A stretch of 64,000 nt of DNA from Dietzia alimentaria 72 (GTDB taxonomy: Bacteria; Actinomycetota; Actinomycetes; Mycobacteriales; Mycobacteriaceae). Of the stretch, positions 45,346 to 53,969 are shown in pieces. The position numbers and the translations under genes are program-made. Numbering within the stretch: the first letter of the stretch is position 1; every line of letters begins with the position of its first letter. The stretch is from contig NZ_AGFF01000003.1 of assembly GCF_000226215.1 (NCBI RefSeq), forward strand, positions 124,001 to 188,000. Reading direction: 5' to 3'. The notes under the pieces were generated by a model. It had not been told where the DNA came from. It saw only the letters and a list, made by a program, of their open reading frames with translations, and searched no databases.

Positions 45346-45587
45346 TGGGCAAGCGCCCGGCGGATTGCCTCAGACCGGTTGAGATGCTCACGCTCAGCGC
45401 GAGCCATGACGGCCCCGAGTTCGGCCTCAGTGAGTCGGACCGGCACGACCTTCGCGGCGTGCTCGGCCCGCGCCGGCCGGCCCAGGCGCTTGCCCAGCCA
45501 CTCGGGGTCATAGCCGGTTTCGGCTTCATCGACCCAGTGGTCAATCTGCTTGTCCGATACGTCTTGCCGCTGAATTTTCCGCTCCAT
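45327..45587 (-). CDS. Ribbon-helix-helix antitoxin-like protein
   Basis: 86 residues from ATG 45587. The C-terminal half has the RHH pattern VVPVRLTEAELGAVMARAEREHLNRSEAIRRAL, which binds DNA as a dimer. The N-terminal half (DVSDKQIDHWVDEAETGYD) probably contacts the toxin. Antitoxin-first order and a 19-bp overlap with the toxin gene fit an autoregulated TA operon. No ribosome-binding site is visible, so the mRNA may be leaderless. Confidence 0.65.
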   Translation of the reverse strand: MERKIQRQDVSDKQIDHWVDEAETGYDPEWLGKRLGRPARAEHAAKVVPVRLTEAELGAVMARAEREHLNRSEAIRRALAQWAAAS

Positions 45588-45821
45588 ACCGACAATCGTA
45601 ATACGAATCAGTGGGTAGCAACAGTGCTCGGACAGGAGCCATGTGTCGTCATACTGGGGTACACCTTGCGGTGCATCGCGGGCCGCCATCGTTTCCCCTG
45701 TTCCACGGGGTCCCAAGCAGGGTTTAAGGAACAGGGTTCATTGAGGTCACAGAGGTAGCGGGACTGTGGGGGTTCCGCTCTGGAGGGCGGTTCGGGACAG
45801 GTGCAGAGCCGAGGCTTCTGC

Positions 45822-46454
45822 TCATGGCCGCAGCGACCTGACCTGGGAGACCCGGGAGATGGAGGCGATCCAGTTGGCGGCGTCTGGGTCGATCCAGCGA
45901 GCCAGCGTGTCGAGGTCTGCGGACAGCTGGTCTAGGCGCCTGGTCTCCTCGGCTGGGTTGGGGTGGATGAGGGGTTCGTGGTGGGCGATCCGATTGCGGA
46001 GCTTGTAGATGCGTTGGACGCGGTCCTCGAAGGGCTGACGGGGCTGGGGTTGCGGGTAGTGGGCCATTCCGTGGCGGCGAAGGACACGCCAGATGGTGAC
46101 CTCGTGGTTTCGGACGAGAAGGAAGCGCCAGAAGTCGAAGCTCAGTTCCGCTACGACTCGGCCGGTGGTCTCTGGGTCGCGGAGCCTGCTGCGGGCTTTG
46201 CGAATGCTCTTCTGGGCTGTGCTGGTGAATTGGTAGCCCTGCTGGTCTTCGTACCAGTGGGGGAGCGGGCTCTCCGCGGCTAAGCGGTCGCTGATGAAGT
46301 TGCGTAGAAGTACCTCGACATGCCCGATCACCTCAAAGTAGGCCGCTGCGAGCTGGGCGTTCCACCCGTAGAGTGCCGCGGGGTCGGGGTGGTGGCGGTA
46401 GCTGGAGATTCTGGGCGCGGAGAACCAGCGTGCGAGATCCTGGGGGTCCTGCAT
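45822..46454 (-). CDS. Abi-family protein with HEPN motif (abortive-infection type)
   Basis: 210 residues. The Abi (AbiD/AbiF-like) signature is present: YGWNAQLAAAYFEVIGHVEVLLRN, SELSFDFWRFLL-like AELSFDFWRFLL and the C-terminal KLRNRIAHHEP. RNRIAH is the Rx4-6H motif of HEPN ribonucleases. Family members stop phage growth by killing or arresting infected cells. It stands alone among other defence-like genes; gaps of about 200 bp lie on both sides. Confidence 0.82.
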   Translation of the reverse strand: MQDPQDLARWFSAPRISSYRHHPDPAALYGWNAQLAAAYFEVIGHVEVLLRNFISDRLAAESPLPHWYEDQQGYQFTSTAQKSIRKARSRLRDPETTGRVVAELSFDFWRFLLVRNHEVTIWRVLRRHGMAHYPQPQPRQPFEDRVQRIYKLRNRIAHHEPLIHPNPAEETRRLDQLSADLDTLARWIDPDAANWIASISRVSQVRSLRP

Positions 46455-46670
46455 CGGGTGGTGTCACTCTCCGTCGTTGGGTGGGTCCGGTCGCGCTTGT
46501 TTGCGAGCATGTTTGCTGTTATGTTCGCTGTGAAAGCCCCGGGTAGGTCAATGCCGCGAAATATCGGTACACACCCCCGGGGTTACTGCTATTTCGGCAG
46601 TCTAGAGCCAGCTCGGAGGGTGAGGATCCAGCCTGGTTTTGTGGCCGACTCGGCGTAGGAAGTGTCGGGG

Positions 46671-46961
46671 TCATGATGGAGGGCGCTGGGTGCCGCGAGC
46701 GGTAACGGCGGCATACCTGATCCAGGCGATCGCTCCGAGTATCGGCAGAATCCAGACGGCGAGTAGCCACAACACGGTGTGCACGAGGCCGACCTTAGAG
46801 GTGAGGATGTCGACCGTTGCGTAGAAGCTGACGCCAAGCCACACCGCCACGAGTAGCCACGCGGCGCCGATCATGGCAAACACCTGGCTGAAGTTCGGAT
46901 CGCAGGCCTCTTCTCGGACGCATTCGCTCAGTCCGGCCTCGGCAACTACGGTCGTGTCCAT
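46671..46961 (-). CDS. Small membrane protein with PLDc_N-like domain
   Basis: 96 residues from ATG 46961. Two membrane helices (about 27-48 and 58-78) with the pattern LVHTVLWLLAVWILPILGAIAW that resembles the N-terminal membrane module of cardiolipin synthases (PLDc_N). It has no phospholipase D HKD motif. Such stand-alone proteins are common in actinobacteria with unknown roles. Confidence 0.65.
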   Translation of the reverse strand: MDTTVVAEAGLSECVREEACDPNFSQVFAMIGAAWLLVAVWLGVSFYATVDILTSKVGLVHTVLWLLAVWILPILGAIAWIRYAAVTARGTQRPPS

Positions 46962-47280
46962 CGCGATCAACCTATCGTTGCAGTGCACCGCCCCGGTAGC
47001 CTGTCGAGATTGTCTCTACGGCACGGCCCACTTGCGGTCGAGGGGAACGGTAGACGCGGAGCGTTGCTATCGCTTCTGAAGGACCGGTTACCTCAGTAAG
47101 GAGGCCCGTTCCTTCAAACGTCACCGCGAACGGACGTTGCGAGAAGGCCGCCAAACGAAGTTGAGAGTTACACCCCTGTGGGTATCGATCGAAGTCGGCA
47201 GTTTCTCACCTACTTGAGCTCATCCAGTGATGGCGTCTGGGCGATTGGCTTCGGAGCGAAGGAAAGACGGAAACCAGTGG
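46962..47280. other. Non-coding gap
   Basis: No gene or structured element is evident in these 319 bases. Confidence 0.5.
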
Positions 47281-48255
47281 TCAACCTTCTGTTCCATCCT
47301 CGGAGACGGGGGAGCCGGTCCACTCTGTTTCGGTCCGGATCAGCATATTGATGAGAGACACCGTGAGATTTTCAACAGTAAATGGGCGGCCTGCTTCCTG
47401 GAGCAGCGTCAGCTCGCTGTGTAGGGACTCAATCCACTGGGATGAAATCGGGTTCGCTTGAGGGTCGACACGGCGTCGAGCGACTTCGACCGTTCGGAGA
47501 ACGTCTGAAGCGTTCGTCTCGTTCGCTGATTGCATCAGGGCACAACCTTTCAGGTGCGGGTAGTCCGCGGACTCGCGGAAGCGTCGGTGGATGGTGAAGT
47601 CGGGCAGTTCGGCTTCAAGGGCGTCGGCGATTGTTTCGCCTTCCTCGATCCATCGCTGGACGTCGACCGAGCCCGCCCACCCGTACTGGATCGGGTCGAA
47701 AGTCACCGTGAAGTGGTCGTCGAACAGGTCGTTCCATCGACGAAGCGCGGCGGTCAGATTTTTGCTGAGGTTGAAGTTTGCCGGGGATAGCTCTCCGGGG
47801 GTGATGTCGAAGTCGCCTGGGACGGAGGAAGTTGATGACCACAGTCCCCACCGCGATCCGATATTCGGCATGAGAGTCAACGTCTTGTCTTGCAGATCAG
47901 ACCTCGCCTGGCGGCCGACCTCGGCAGATCGGTCACCGGGCTGGTCGGTGATGTCGACGAGGTACTCCATCATCGCCGCGGCGCGATCGGACGCGTCTGG
48001 CTTGTCAAAGATCTCGGTAAGGAGCGGCTCGACGGGGATGGGTTTCGGCATGCGCCGATAGCCGAGGTGGGCGCTGATCAGGTGCAGTTTCGGGTTGTCG
48101 TTGACGCTTCGAAGAACTGCCCGGACCACTGGCTTTTCGACGACGAACGATGAGATGCCGAGGAGGCCGACGGCTCCGGCCACAGTGACCCAGTCCTGCG
48201 ACTGCCTGAACTCCTCGGTCACGACCGCCGCGATGTAGTCGCGTCTTGATGTCAT
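47281..48255 (-). CDS. Hypothetical protein in accessory island
   Basis: 324 residues from ATG 48255 (MTSRRDY); an ATG at 48309 would add 18 residues. A hydrophobic stretch at about 22-40 (VTVAGAVGLLGISSFVV) could be a membrane helix or buried. The rest is mixed alpha/beta with acidic segments. I recognise no family. It lies about 70 bp upstream of the start of the lower recombinase-containing stretch; position among defence genes is the only clue. Confidence 0.5.
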   Translation of the reverse strand: MTSRRDYIAAVVTEEFRQSQDWVTVAGAVGLLGISSFVVEKPVVRAVLRSVNDNPKLHLISAHLGYRRMPKPIPVEPLLTEIFDKPDASDRAAAMMEYLVDITDQPGDRSAEVGRQARSDLQDKTLTLMPNIGSRWGLWSSTSSVPGDFDITPGELSPANFNLSKNLTAALRRWNDLFDDHFTVTFDPIQYGWAGSVDVQRWIEEGETIADALEAELPDFTIHRRFRESADYPHLKGCALMQSANETNASDVLRTVEVARRRVDPQANPISSQWIESLHSELTLLQEAGRPFTVENLTVSLINMLIRTETEWTGSPVSEDGTEG

Positions 48256-48332
48256 GACCAGGCCTTGTCTTGGTGACTGCGCTCCCGCTGGGCTTGGGAA
48301 CCGCACCATATCGATCGCATCTGCGCCAAAGT

Positions 48333-48959
48333 TTACGTTGCCGGCTCGGATGGGCCCGCGGACGTCGAACCGGCGGTGACCGGTTCAACAGGCCGGGGCG
48401 GCAGGTGCCGGTAGAGGCTGGTGCGGGCGATGCCGGTCTTGGTGACGATCTCGGCGATGGTGTGCCCGGACTCCCGTAAATGCTCGGCGTAAGCCAGTTT
48501 GTCCGGATCCACCACCGAGGGGCGCCCTATTCGGCGTCCCTTGGCGGTGGCCACGGCCCGGGCGTGTGCCGCTCGCTCGAGGGTGTAGGTGCGTTCCATC
48601 TGTCCGAACAGGGCCAGCAGCACCACCGCGGGTTGGGACATCGGATCGTCCGTGTTGGACGAGTCGACCTTGATCGGATCGGCCAGGTTCCGTATCCCGA
48701 TCCCTCGCTCGGAAAGTTCGTGGATCAGGTTCAGGGTGTCGCGCACGATGCGCCCGAGGCGGTCCAGGGTGTGCACCACGATGACGTCGCCGTCGCGGGC
48801 GTATTCCATGACCGCGCGCAGTCCGGGGCGGTCGACTGTGGACCCGGACTTCTTGTCCACATAGATCCGATCGGCTTCGATCCCTTCTCGGCGCAGTGCG
48901 TCGATCTGCCGATCCAGGTCTTGTTTGGCCGTCGACACCCGCGCGTACCCCAACTCCAT
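48333..48959 (-). CDS. Serine recombinase (resolvase/invertase family)
   Basis: 208 residues from ATG 48959. The catalytic domain starts LGYARVSTAKQDLDRQ with the nucleophilic serine, and continues with YVDKKSGSTVDRPGLR and HTLDRLGR. A C-terminal helix-turn-helix of Hin type is seen in HTIAEIVTKTGIARTSLYRHL. It is a small resolvase/invertase that recombines sites at a transposon res or an invertible segment. The upstream 70-130 bp contain inverted GTGGGAC/GTCCCAC motifs that could be its site. No transposase is nearby. Confidence 0.9.
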   Translation of the reverse strand: MELGYARVSTAKQDLDRQIDALRREGIEADRIYVDKKSGSTVDRPGLRAVMEYARDGDVIVVHTLDRLGRIVRDTLNLIHELSERGIGIRNLADPIKVDSSNTDDPMSQPAVVLLALFGQMERTYTLERAAHARAVATAKGRRIGRPSVVDPDKLAYAEHLRESGHTIAEIVTKTGIARTSLYRHLPPRPVEPVTAGSTSAGPSEPAT

Positions 48960-49016
48960 GCGGTTGGCGTACCGAAAGTTGCGTCCGAACTCCCATAGCA
49001 GGACGTAATAATGGGC

Positions 49017-49090
49017 CTTACTTGTGGGACGCATTTCTTGCTTGCCGACGAGTGGAACCCGGGTTGGACCGGGACTGTCCCACTACCAAG
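49017..49090. repeat. Inverted repeats upstream of the recombinase gene
   Basis: CTTACTTGTGGGAC (49017-49030) and GTCCCACTACCAAG (49077-49090) are imperfect inverted copies (a shared 7-bp core plus AAG ends). GGGAC-T-GTCCC (49071-49081) is a further small palindrome. Position just upstream of a serine recombinase suggests a res-like or inversion site. Confidence 0.35.
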
Positions 49091-49248
49091 GAACTGGGAC
49101 GGTCGCTGCGACCCTCGGAAGCGGGGAGCTGGGATCGGGATGGCGCGATCCGGCCCGGATTGTCTAGCTGCTAGGTTGTCGAAATCCACGCGGTTGAGCC
49201 GAATGTTCGATTCGGTGCCCGGACCTAGTCCAACGTCAGAGAGAGATC

Positions 49249-49533
49249 TTGAACCCACGTCCGACGTCTGCGCTCACGACTGTGCTGGTGTTCCTCAGCC
49301 TTGGTCTCTTGTGCGGCATCGTCGGCGCTGCGGCGTTGTGGTGGTTCGCGACGCAGCCATTCGAGGTCTACACAGCCAGCTACCATCCGCTCGATTCCAC
49401 GACCGTTCGTGCTGACTCACCCTCACCATTTGGATTCATGGCCTCGGCTGTCCTCGGTGGTGGTGCACTGGGAGCATTGATCGGCGCCCTGGTTCACTAC
49501 GCGGGGTGGGGGCTAACGCGTCGGTCAGCCTGA
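49249..49533 (+). CDS. Small two-helix membrane protein convergent with the retron
   Basis: 94 residues read from TTG 49249, with AGAGAGA just upstream. Two hydrophobic helices (about 9-33 and 62-86) flank a 28-residue extracytoplasmic loop. No family recognised. It is transcribed toward the reverse transcriptase gene and ends 67 bp from its stop. Some retrons use two-helix membrane effectors, but those are usually co-oriented with the RT, so a link is only a possibility. Confidence 0.45.
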   Translation: MNPRPTSALTTVLVFLSLGLLCGIVGAAALWWFATQPFEVYTASYHPLDSTTVRADSPSPFGFMASAVLGGGALGALIGALVHYAGWGLTRRSA

Positions 49534-49600
49534 ATATGGTCCCGAGGCTCGACTGCTGCGCCGAGCCGGCCGACATGAGTTCAGTCTTGCAACGGAAAAC

Positions 49601-50872
49601 CTACGAGCGTGTCCAGTCGACTTCGTTGGCCATGTGCAGCAGGCGTTCTCTGCGAGCGGGATCGTTGGCGCCAATCCAGGCGATGAGGCCGAGGACGTGG
49701 GCGCGGAATTCTGGGTGTCCGGAGTGGTTCTGAGATGAGGCCCCGTGGCGTTGGGCGTTGTGTAGGAGGGCGCGCAGGTTGTCGTAGTCGCTGCGACTGA
49801 CGCGGGGCCGGTCGTTGACCACCAGGCCAGCGAGGTTCTGCCGTTGATGGTGGCGCATGATGCGCACCTTGCCCGCGTGGACGGTGAATCCCTCGGAGGC
49901 GATCACTTTGAGCACCACCCACAGGGCGCGGTCTGCATCCATCGCATCGCCGGACAGTGCCAGGTCGTCTCCGTAGCGGGTGTACGCCAAACCATTGGCC
50001 CGGGCGTAGCCATTGAGGCGTCGGTCCAGAGAGCGCATCACCAGGTTCGACAAGTGTGGAGACGTCGGTGCGCCCTGCGGGAGGTGGCGCCCGCGCAGGT
50101 AGGTGGCGTGTTCGGCGGGCACACCGGCGAGTTGGTCGGCTGGGGTCGCGGTGGTGGACAGGTCTGCCAGCAACCGAGCGATCTCGGGCGGGTAGCCGGC
50201 ACGACGGAACACCTCGGCAATGCGCGGGGCGGTGATGCTCTCGAAGCAATGGCGCAGATCGGCGCGCAGCACGGTCGCCTTCCCGGAGTGGGGCCGGGCG
50301 AAATCAGCGGTTGAGGACCCTGGGATGAACCCTGTCGCCGCGGGGTGCGCCGGGATGCGCGATACCAATAGCCGCAGGAGTCGCCGCTGGGCCTCGCGCA
50401 GTCGCGGCTTGGGAGCTTCGATTACGCGGACACCGTCGCGCTTCTCGCGAGTCCATACCCGGTAGTGCCGCAGACGGGTCGGGGCTGTGCGCAGCCAGCC
50501 GCCGTGGTCGGTGAACCACTCGAGCTCTCCGGTCGTGAGGTCCAGCCATTGGGCGACCTCGGGCACTGAGTAGAGCTGCGGCAATCCGTCGGCGATGGTG
50601 TCGCGCGGAGGTGGCTCTGGCATGGGCACGGTCGGGTGTCGCGCCGGTGGCTGGGTCCACTTCTTCAAGGCGCGACGCAGGGACTCCGCCGGGTGCCGGG
50701 GTTCGGCGGGCGACAGCGTGAGCAGCGCCGGGAGGGCGTCTCGCGCGATGGCAGCCGGTAGAACCGATTCAAGTGCTCTCAGTAGTTCGGGCCAGGTCCA
50801 GCCGGTGTAGGTGCGGGAGAACCAGGCAGCGGCGTCATTGACCTCGTCCGCAGTCAGGACGGGTGTGGTCAT
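49601..50872 (-). CDS. Retron-type reverse transcriptase
   Basis: 423 residues. The RT core has GFIPGSSTADFA (181-192), motif A VLRADLRHCFESI with Asp205, LPQGAPTSPHLSN (264-276), catalytic YGDD (300-303) and the retron hallmark NLAGLVVN (346-353). Residues 1-90 are an extra N-terminal region without a known domain. It would copy the adjacent msr-msd RNA into branched multicopy single-stranded DNA. The start lies 14 bp after the predicted ncRNA end on the same strand, the standard retron order. No fused effector domain is visible. Confidence 0.93.
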   Translation of the reverse strand: MTTPVLTADEVNDAAAWFSRTYTGWTWPELLRALESVLPAAIARDALPALLTLSPAEPRHPAESLRRALKKWTQPPARHPTVPMPEPPPRDTIADGLPQLYSVPEVAQWLDLTTGELEWFTDHGGWLRTAPTRLRHYRVWTREKRDGVRVIEAPKPRLREAQRRLLRLLVSRIPAHPAATGFIPGSSTADFARPHSGKATVLRADLRHCFESITAPRIAEVFRRAGYPPEIARLLADLSTTATPADQLAGVPAEHATYLRGRHLPQGAPTSPHLSNLVMRSLDRRLNGYARANGLAYTRYGDDLALSGDAMDADRALWVVLKVIASEGFTVHAGKVRIMRHHQRQNLAGLVVNDRPRVSRSDYDNLRALLHNAQRHGASSQNHSGHPEFRAHVLGLIAWIGANDPARRERLLHMANEVDWTRS

Positions 50873-50886
50873 CGGTTCTCGAGACG

Positions 50887-51048
50887 GTGGCCGGCGGGCG
50901 AGGTGACCTGGAACTCGTCTTGGCGGTGCCGTTGCGCACGCGGAGCGTGCCGTGCGGCACCGGACGCAGGAACTTGCTGTGATGTGTACCCAGGGGTTGC
51001 CCCTGAGACGGATCGGATCGATCCACTCTCACCTTGCCCGCCGTCCAC
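50887..51048 (-). ncRNA. Predicted retron msr-msd RNA
   Basis: A 162-nt segment directly upstream of the RT gene. Its ends are complementary: 51029-51048 and 50887-50906 pair over 20 positions with only two mismatches, like the a1/a2 arms of retrons. Reading 5' to 3' on the minus strand: a1 arm, a small GGATC-GATCC-GATCC stem-loop (51010-51024), a CAGGGG-CAA-CCCCTG stem-loop (50991-51005), then a long nested hairpin with outer arms at 50924-50931 and 50955-50962 that could be the msd. The branch guanosine cannot be placed with certainty. Confidence 0.78.
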
Positions 51049-51456
51049 GTAGTTCAGTTTGCCAGCGTGAGTCCTCGGTGGGCGCTTGCTTCGACTACTT
51101 TAAACGACCTCGGCGCCAGCCCAGTGCGCCGAGATGAATTGGTGAGACACCGGAAGGCCACAAAAGCCCAGGAACCGTGGCACTGTTCTGTCCACGCTTC
51201 GCTGTCGCACAAAACTGTAGTTTTTCGATACGTATTCCTTGGCGTCAGGTGGCGCCTAGCTTTTCCTCCTGGAGTTCGCCACCAGCGTCGATGGAATCTA
51301 ACTAGGTAGTAGCTAGGACGCACCAACGGTGCATTGGCGCCTTCCGGGGATTAGAAGCATGGCGCAAGCGGCATACGTGTCGTACCTGCGGCCTAGTGTT
51401 GAATTCATTGGGGGTAGGCGATCCACTTGCCCGTCGATACTTTCCAGGAGGCAAAG
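51049..51456. other. Divergent promoter region between retron RNA and GIY-YIG gene
   Basis: No credible gene. The region must hold promoters for the retron transcript on the minus strand and for the GIY-YIG gene on the plus strand. A/T-rich patches occur near 51102-51110 and 51211-51236, but I cannot assign -35/-10 pairs. Confidence 0.45.
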
Positions 51457-52485
51457 ATGGCTACAGGTGACGCGGACGCGCTAGCGCCACTCTTGTTCAA
51501 GTCGTATGACATGACTGATCTGGCCAGTCTTGCTCCTTATTTTCTGCCGACACAAGAAAGGTGCGGGATCTACGTACTTCGGTTCGAAGACGGATTCGCC
51601 TACGTCGGACAAACTGGGGACGTCGTAAAACGCTTCTCAGACCACTTTCGGGATTGGACACGGAAGCGTCCGGGCATCCCGATCGTCCGCCTCGAGTTCG
51701 CGCCGTGCGACCCCCAGTCGCTGAACGCGACCGAGTCGGCGATGATCTCCAAGCTGGAGCAGGACACGGATTTGCTCAACAAGCTGGGAACCAACTTCCC
51801 TGGGGGGCGAGGTGACATTGAAGTCACCATCACTGATGTGCCGGCTATCAGGATCCCGGTGGACCGTGCGAGGCGTCCGCGTCTGCGCGACGAGCATGAC
51901 ACTCGAAAGCTCCGTCGCTATCTCGACTATGGCCTGGACCCTCACTCGGAGGCAGCCTCGCTTTTCGCCGGCGTCTATTTGGCCGAGACCATGCCTGCAC
52001 CGTCTGCCACCGCCGGCTCCTCTTGGACCTGCACGGCGATGCCGGATACCGCTGGAAGGACTCGGCTCTTCACTCTCAACGTTGGTGGCTTAGAGGTTCT
52101 GTATGCCTACTACCGCGGGGAGTCGAGGGAAGACGCCAAGCCATGGGTGGCCATGAATGTGGCGTTGCCTGAGGACCGTTCTGGCACGGCATTGGAGATC
52201 TCTCACTCGTGGTGTGAGGCAGCACCCGGTACCTACAAGAGTGAGCCAGTCTGGTCGTGGCGCTTCGAGCTTGAGGCACTCACTGCTGAAGGTAGAGGTG
52301 ATGTCGATGCGGAGCTGGCTCGACTCTTTACCCATGACGATGAGTTGTTCGACCTGGCATACAAATTGAATCGTCGACTCATGGCGCGTCGTCCCTCGAT
52401 GTGGATCTCTAACCACAACGACTACCTTGCTGTTGACTTCCTCTCGAAGACGCTCGTCGCCGATGCACTAGATGAACTCGGCTAG
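51457..52485 (+). CDS. GIY-YIG nuclease-domain protein
   Basis: 342 residues from ATG 51457, with AGGAGG 7 nt upstream. The N-terminal 130 residues form a GIY-YIG fold: CGIYVLRFEDGFAYVGQTGDVVKRF, the helix with the catalytic-type Arg/His (FSDHFRDW) and a glutamate in ATESAMISKLE. The C-terminal 200 residues are unrecognised, with a possible second domain (SWRFELEAL). It is divergent from the retron and may be a separate defence or homing-type nuclease, or a retron accessory. Upstream GTG/ATG codons lack ribosome-binding sites. Confidence 0.78.
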   Translation: MATGDADALAPLLFKSYDMTDLASLAPYFLPTQERCGIYVLRFEDGFAYVGQTGDVVKRFSDHFRDWTRKRPGIPIVRLEFAPCDPQSLNATESAMISKLEQDTDLLNKLGTNFPGGRGDIEVTITDVPAIRIPVDRARRPRLRDEHDTRKLRRYLDYGLDPHSEAASLFAGVYLAETMPAPSATAGSSWTCTAMPDTAGRTRLFTLNVGGLEVLYAYYRGESREDAKPWVAMNVALPEDRSGTALEISHSWCEAAPGTYKSEPVWSWRFELEALTAEGRGDVDAELARLFTHDDELFDLAYKLNRRLMARRPSMWISNHNDYLAVDFLSKTLVADALDELG

Positions 52486-52706
52486 AACTTCGATGCTCAT
52501 GAACCGCGATGTTCGAAAGTTCCCGTTTGCGGAGCTCAGCCCGGTCAACGTCACAGTCGCGTTAGGCCGAGCTGTGAGCGACGAAATCGTGCGACGTGTT
52601 TACGCACCATTGCGACCAGGGCTCTGGACCAGTTGATCCGCTCGGCGATCGGGCCGCGATAGGGGATCGTCTCCTGCGACATGAGAAATCGGTCCGGCGA
52701 AGCTGG

Positions 52707-53498
52707 TCAGCGTGCAGCTCGGGGGGGCGGCGGGTAGTACAGCGGGTCCAGACGGAAGACCCGCCGTGAAAAAGTTCGGTACTGCCCCTCTATCTCCGTT
52801 TCGATGAACTTCTCCTGCATGTGCGCTGCCCCCGAGGCGACTAGTCCTTGGAGGCCTCGATTTCGGGTGGTGTCAGATAGGCCATGGCGCTCTTTGAAGT
52901 AGTTGGGGCTGAACCAAACTCCGTCGGCCTCGTGAGTTTCGGCGCGGTAGTAGTAGGTCAGAAGCAAGAACATTGCGAGCGACGCTCCGTCCAGGTCCCC
53001 GATCATTCCCTGCGTCCACAGTTTCTCGGACAGTCGGAAGTAGCCGCTCCCGCCGTCGGCGTAGGGGTGCGAGTAGTCGCCGTGAGGTGGCGTTTCGTTC
53101 AGTAGCGTCACTTTTGAGTTGTAGCCCCGCCGACCGGGTTCGAGAAGGATGAACCCACGCCTGTCGAGTTCATGGAGGTTGGTGGAGACCGACCGGGCGC
53201 CCTTTATTGCCGGATCCGGGAGTCCGATGATCTCTGCCCACCATCGAGCCGGCCTTGAGGCTGTATGAGGGGGAGCGGAGGCGACCCAGAGGAGGCTCAG
53301 TAGCAAGGCGAGCCGTGTGCGCCCGCCTCGGCCCCCGCCGCCGGCGCCAGTGCTGCTCATCAGTGAGCCCATGGGCGACTGGAGCTGCCCCTCGCCGATG
53401 GTCACAAACGCTCGCCGAACTGGCGCACCCATGCGCGCGCGGTTGCCCAACCTCGACGCGAACGCTCGAGCTTCACTGGCCGGCTGCAAGATGCTCAC
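52707..53498 (-). CDS. Winged-helix protein, replication-initiator-like hypothetical
   Basis: Up to 263 residues from GTG 53498; ATG 53432 is a plausible alternative start. RTRLALLLSLLWVASAPPHTASRPARWWAEII and GARSVSTNLHELDRRGFILLE read as a winged helix-turn-helix; GLSDTTRNRGLQGLVASG looks like a second DNA-binding segment. Similar unclassified proteins occur in actinobacterial mobile elements and plasmids. No nuclease or helicase motif is visible. It may be left over from an integrated element. Confidence 0.55.
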   Translation of the reverse strand: MSILQPASEARAFASRLGNRARMGAPVRRAFVTIGEGQLQSPMGSLMSSTGAGGGGRGGRTRLALLLSLLWVASAPPHTASRPARWWAEIIGLPDPAIKGARSVSTNLHELDRRGFILLEPGRRGYNSKVTLLNETPPHGDYSHPYADGGSGYFRLSEKLWTQGMIGDLDGASLAMFLLLTYYYRAETHEADGVWFSPNYFKERHGLSDTTRNRGLQGLVASGAAHMQEKFIETEIEGQYRTFSRRVFRLDPLYYPPPPRAAR

Positions 53499-53969
53499 AA
53501 CGCCCCGATCATGTTGCTATTACATTGGGCTACGGTTTAACGCGGGGTCAAATCCACGCTAGCGACATTATCATGCCTCCGAGCGTAGCCAATGAGGTCC
53601 GGGGGCTGTAGCGTCATAGCTGCGGCAGCCCCTTCATGGAGCGCATGTTCCTGGGGCCGTCCCGGCAGTTGGGTAGGCGCGGCCCGGTCAGATCGCGCAC
53701 GCGTTTCGAAGGATGCAGGCGGGCCCCTCGTATGGGCTACGTACGTACTCGGAGAGAGGCGCCCCAGCTTGCCGCTGACGCAAAATGTCGTAGGCGGAGG
53801 TTCCCGTGTGCACGGGGGCCTCCGCTGCTCTAGTGCCGTTTGTGATCTTTTTGCGACGATCCGGCAGGGGGGTGCCTCTTTACCGGCTCCGTTGACCAGC
53901 ACAGATTGGTCGGTACACCGAGGGCAGAAAATCATTTAGTGCTTCACATCTGGGCCAGGTTTCTGGCGT
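53499..53969. other. Intergenic region with a strong stem-loop
   Basis: No convincing coding sequence. The main feature is a near-perfect hairpin at 53794-53825: GCGGAGG and CCTCCGC outer arms enclose CCCGTG-TG-CACGGG. It is about 145 bp beyond the stop of the ATPase gene and could be its terminator or a separate RNA element. Confidence 0.5.

Noticed and set aside
53537-53596. A minus-strand open stretch reading LIGYAR, as at the start of resolvases
   Set aside because: Only six residues fit; the catalytic serine region that should follow is absent and the frame stops after 19 residues.
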